Origin: an uncultured Ruminococcus sp.
Lineage (GTDB): Bacteria > Bacillota > Clostridia > Oscillospirales > Acutalibacteraceae
NCBI GenBank assembly: GCA_900539465.1
Contig: UQCF01000001.1
Location: 124,001-188,000, forward strand
Direction: 5' to 3'
Length of the DNA: 64,000 bases
Shown: one piece after another, positions 61,359-64,000 of the stretch
Numbering within the stretch: position 1 is the first letter of the stretch
Layout: every line of letters begins with the position of its first letter
Translations under genes and position numbers: made by a program
Notes under the pieces: model-generated
The model's input: only the letters and a program-made list of their open reading frames with translations
What the model was told of the DNA's origin: nothing
The model's database searches: none

Positions 61359-62453
61359 TTATTTGCCCCAGCCTATGTCTATATCGCCTTTGATAAGCCC
61401 GGGAATTTGAGAGATAATGAGCTTTAACGCTTTGAATAAATACTTCACTGCTTTTTCACACAGCTCGGTCACGCTCATTGCCTGTTCTTTTTCTAAAGGA
61501 GTATTGGGTGTTTTGGTTTCTGTGACGGTATAGGTCATTTCAACAACCGAAGCCGCATGGTCTGCGGCATTGACCGTTTGCCCCTCGGTATTCTCTACCG
61601 TACAGAATACGTATTCGTGAGATTTTGCTTCAAGAGTCAGTGTGTCGGTGCCTCTGTAAAACATTTTTTCAAGTCCGTCATAATGACCCCAATAATCTGT
61701 GTGGTATTTTTCATACATTTCGTCATAGGTGAAATTATAGTTGCCGTCATTACAAACCTCAACCCATGTGTCTTTAAAACCGCAAGAAACAAATTTTTCT
61801 CTTAAAACATCGCCGAGAACCAATGTGAAATTGGAGTTAAAATCGCCTGTTACAATTACGGCTCGGTCTTTTGAATATGTATCTATATAATCGCAAAGCT
61901 GGTCAAACTGCTCGACCTTTGCTTTGAGAGAGCCTTTGTCCTCATTCGCGTCGGCATGGATAGTATAAACATCTATATACACTCCGTCGGCTATCTCTGC
62001 CGTTGCAACCATAAAGCCCTTGGGCGTGAGTTCGTCAGAGCCGCAGTTGAGTATGCCGCAGGCAGTGTCCCACGGGATATGCTTAACATTATAAAGAGAA
62101 TATTTTGAGGCTATGCCGAGCCCGTCACCTACCCCAGTGCCGCCTACAAATCCCGTTATGTTATCATAGGCAAGTTTTTTTTGATAATAGGGATAAAGGC
62201 CGAAATTCTCCTGCATCATAACGAGGTCGGCGTCATATCCGTTCAAAAAATCAATTATCGCATTTGCCGAGGCTATGGGACTTTTTTTGACCGACGACAA
62301 AAACGAGGGTATCGGAAGTCCGTCAACATTCATATTTATTATCTTCATGCTGCCGCTTTTAACCTCCGAATTATCCGAAGCGAATACGCTCACACCGACG
62401 GAAAAGAGCAAGACAACCGCCATAACAAAACTTATTGCTTTTTTAATTTTCAT
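61359..62453 (-). CDS. Secreted endonuclease/exonuclease/phosphatase-family protein
   Basis: 364 residues. The signal peptide ends GVSVFASD (~residue 27). EEP fold motifs are MIINMNVDGLP-like first strand, LVMMQENFGLYPYY (~residues 75-88, metal Glu), YTIHADANEDKG (~residues 168-179), VTGDFNSNF (~residues 201-209) and NAADHAASVVEM (~residues 296-307, catalytic His). Extracellular members include sphingomyelinases, phospholipases and nucleases. A C-terminal amphipathic tail (~330-364) follows a linker. It overlaps the VanZ gene by 4 nt. Confidence 0.85.
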   Translation of the reverse strand: MKIKKAISFVMAVVLLFSVGVSVFASDNSEVKSGSMKIINMNVDGLPIPSFLSSVKKSPIASANAIIDFLNGYDADLVMMQENFGLYPYYQKKLAYDNITGFVGGTGVGDGLGIASKYSLYNVKHIPWDTACGILNCGSDELTPKGFMVATAEIADGVYIDVYTIHADANEDKGSLKAKVEQFDQLCDYIDTYSKDRAVIVTGDFNSNFTLVLGDVLREKFVSCGFKDTWVEVCNDGNYNFTYDEMYEKYHTDYWGHYDGLEKMFYRGTDTLTLEAKSHEYVFCTVENTEGQTVNAADHAASVVEMTYTVTETKTPNTPLEKEQAMSVTELCEKAVKYLFKALKLIISQIPGLIKGDIDIGWGK

Positions 62454-62908
62454 AAAAATATCCTCCGCTTATCCTTTATTTTTATAATCAACAAAGTGAT
62501 TATAACAAATATGAGTATTCCGAATGACGCGCCGCAGGAATCAACAAAAACGTCAAAAATTCTGCACGCTCTGCCCGGCACAAAAATTTGATGGACTTCA
62601 TCGCTTAGCGCATATACGGCGCATGCCGCAGCCGAAATTAAGGGATGCAGCTCCGAAGAAAAGAAATATCCACATCCGCAAAAGCAAAAGCCCAAAGCGG
62701 CAAATTCGCTGAAGTGAGCCATTTTTCTAAACGCATTGTGCGAAACAAGATCGAGATGAGTGTATCGCAAAAACAAATCATAAAGCGACACACTCTCCTG
62801 CTCCGACGAATCTGCCCACTGAGCGGAAAAATAAAATATCATCACCATAACCGAAACGGATAGAAGCAAAAACAGCGAAAACAAAATTTTGTTACCTTTT
62901 ATTTTCAT
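62450..62908 (-). CDS. VanZ-family membrane protein
   Basis: 152 residues with four hydrophobic segments. The VanZ signature FRKMAHFSEFAALGF (~residues 61-75) and YALSDEVHQIFVPGRACRIF (~residues 98-117), followed by DVFVDSCGASFGI, is clear. Members affect teicoplanin/lipoglycopeptide tolerance or cell-surface polymers. The start overlaps the SBP stop (ATGA). Confidence 0.93.
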   Translation of the reverse strand: MKIKGNKILFSLFLLLSVSVMVMIFYFSAQWADSSEQESVSLYDLFLRYTHLDLVSHNAFRKMAHFSEFAALGFCFCGCGYFFSSELHPLISAAACAVYALSDEVHQIFVPGRACRIFDVFVDSCGASFGILIFVIITLLIIKIKDKRRIFL

Positions 62909-64000
62909 TGCTTTGCCGCCTTTCTCAAAGAAAAATCGGGCACTGTCAAACCTGCTATGGCATAAACGCCGTTAGCATCACCGGAAAAAGCTATATAGCT
63001 GCTTTCATAAAATACGGGGTAAACAATTCCGTTATTTATCAAGAATTGCTCGGCGTATTTACAAGATGAGCAAATATCCTCCCCCGCGCTTTGCGACATA
63101 CAGTCCGAAATCAGTTTGTCATAATCTGCATCTTCAAATTTTGCAAAATTATCATCGGATTGCGAATTAAATCTGTTCAAAAATTTAAGAGCACTGTCAT
63201 CGTCCGCCGCAAGAGAATACAGCGCAATCTGGTAATCGCCGTCTGCAACGGCTTTTTCAATGTCTTCACGTTCCGTCGCTTTAACGCTGACGGTTATTGA
63301 AAGCCCAAAGACTTCCTCCCACCTCTGAATAGCTCTGATTGTGGAATTTCTGTATTTTTCGGGGCAAAGTATCGTGACGCTGATATTTGTCGTATCAAGC
63401 TCATCAAGGCCCTTTTTAAAGTAGTTTGATGCAGTATCTGCACTGTATACGGGCAAATTGACCTTGCCCACCGTGTCGCGGTAGCTGCTCTCGCCCCATC
63501 TGCATGAATCCGGAACAAGCCCTTTACACAGGTTTGTGTTTCCGTCCTTTGAAAAATCCGACACATCGGTTGCGTGTATAAGAGCTTTTCTTATGTTATC
63601 GTTTGAAAGATATTTATCGTTAAAATTAAAAATAAATGCCTCGGTGATGTTATTGCTGCTCAGAACGTTTATTTCATCACTTCTTTTAATGCTGCCGTAT
63701 TGCTCGGCGGTGAGCGAGATAACATTGTAATCGCCCTGATTAAACTTTGATATACGCTGCTGTTCGTTGGCATTTATGTTAAGATAAACCGCCTGTGCGC
63801 CGACTGCGGCACTGCCCTTGTAGCCCTCGTTTTTATAAAGAGTCAGTGAGCCGTCGGATACCCATTTGCCTATATAAAACGGGCCGTTGCAGAGGGTATA
63901 TTTAAGCTCTAAGCCGTATTTTGCACCGGTCGCCTCAAAAAATTCTTCGTTGCAGGGCATACACATCGGGTAGGTTAAAACCCTTAACAAATCGGGGTAT
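62905..64000 (-). CDS. Oligopeptide-type ABC substrate-binding protein (partial, N-terminus beyond right edge)
   Basis: The frame is open to the window edge, where it reads YPDLLRVLTYPMCM. This corresponds to the middle of a family-5 SBP, so the signal peptide and first lobe lie outside; TTG at 63990 is not the true start. Visible landmarks are CNGPFYIGKWVSDGSLTLYK (~the domain-switch strand), NDKYLSNDNIRKALIHATDV and the C-terminal YPVFYESSYIAFSGD. It overlaps vanZ by 4 nt and heads the SBP-VanZ-EEP unit. It resembles the SBP at 32758-34320 only at family level. Confidence 0.82.
   Translation of the reverse strand, partial: YPDLLRVLTYPMCMPCNEEFFEATGAKYGLELKYTLCNGPFYIGKWVSDGSLTLYKNEGYKGSAAVGAQAVYLNINANEQQRISKFNQGDYNVISLTAEQYGSIKRSDEINVLSSNNITEAFIFNFNDKYLSNDNIRKALIHATDVSDFSKDGNTNLCKGLVPDSCRWGESSYRDTVGKVNLPVYSADTASNYFKKGLDELDTTNISVTILCPEKYRNSTIRAIQRWEEVFGLSITVSVKATEREDIEKAVADGDYQIALYSLAADDDSALKFLNRFNSQSDDNFAKFEDADYDKLISDCMSQSAGEDICSSCKYAEQFLINNGIVYPVFYESSYIAFSGDANGVYAIAGLTVPDFSLRKAAKQ

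Noticed and set aside
63990..63990. TTG at 63990 as the true start of the last gene
   Set aside because: The frame continues in SBP-like sequence to the window edge, and the first ~200 residues of the family are missing.

Overview
The window looks like the chromosome of an anaerobic, spore-forming member of the Eubacteriales (Clostridia; an Oscillospiraceae-like gut lineage is my best guess). The evidence is a Gram-positive, moderately AT-rich gene style with AGGAGG ribosome sites and TTGACA/TATAAT promoters at 17-bp spacing, a SpoIVB peptidase and a CwlD-like amidase (sporulation), LuxS, dockerin/cohesin-like secreted proteins, Big_2/FIVAR surface proteins and a clostridial type of ethanolamine microcompartment. 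No phage, transposase, CRISPR or rRNA is visible. Coding density is high.

Layout. 1-3667: left-truncated RND/MMPL membrane protein with an in-frame lipoprotein-like C-terminal half. 3924-4767: tRNA-Leu(CAG), tRNA-Trp and a CAT-anticodon tRNA. Between them lies a non-coding patch with a duplicated tRNA-Trp 3' end and three back-to-back triloop hairpins. 4912-10544 (minus): purine salvage operon xpt, BmpA-type lipoprotein, ABC ATPase and two permeases. 10680-12371: secreted dockerin protein. 12589-17513: DAHP synthase, tRNA-Leu(CAA), spore-type amidase, then a phosphoesterase / PTS-IIC / nitroreductase operon. 18141-26051: a 2636-residue surface protein with six ~258-residue FIVAR-Ig repeats and a dockerin-like end. 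26140-26323 (minus): a strong candidate for an unannotated structured RNA with its own promoter and terminator. 26440-31826 (minus): cohesin-like protein, prmA, two DUF2804 paralogues, a YhaM-like exoribonuclease and a B116-like small protein. 31981-39674 (plus): ymdB, peptide-type SBP, recG, luxS, M23/LysM/G5 peptidase and a DapA-family aldolase. 39687-41705: glycosyltransferase and TetR regulator. 41831-43054: spoIVB.

43129-57377 (minus) is one long ethanolamine-utilisation (eut) bacterial-microcompartment operon of about 14 kb. It has a promoter at 57414-57442 and a shared terminator at 43068-43108. A glycerophosphodiester phosphodiesterase comes first and could release ethanolamine from glycerophosphoethanolamine. 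EutA reactivates the EutBC ammonia-lyase, EutE and PduL turn acetaldehyde into acetyl-CoA and acetyl-phosphate, and EutT and PduS keep cobalamin active. EutS, EutM, EutL, PduT and EutN build the shell. Four cargo proteins carry amphipathic encapsulation-type helices, and in EutE the helix is at the C-terminus. EutH, EutG, EutQ and the EutVW regulators are not in the window.

57502-64000: a YlmH-like S4 protein, a cytoplasmic GH2 enzyme, an unknown lipoprotein, and an overlapping SBP / VanZ / endonuclease-exonuclease-phosphatase operon cut by the right edge. Functions are assigned by reading motifs; no database search was possible.
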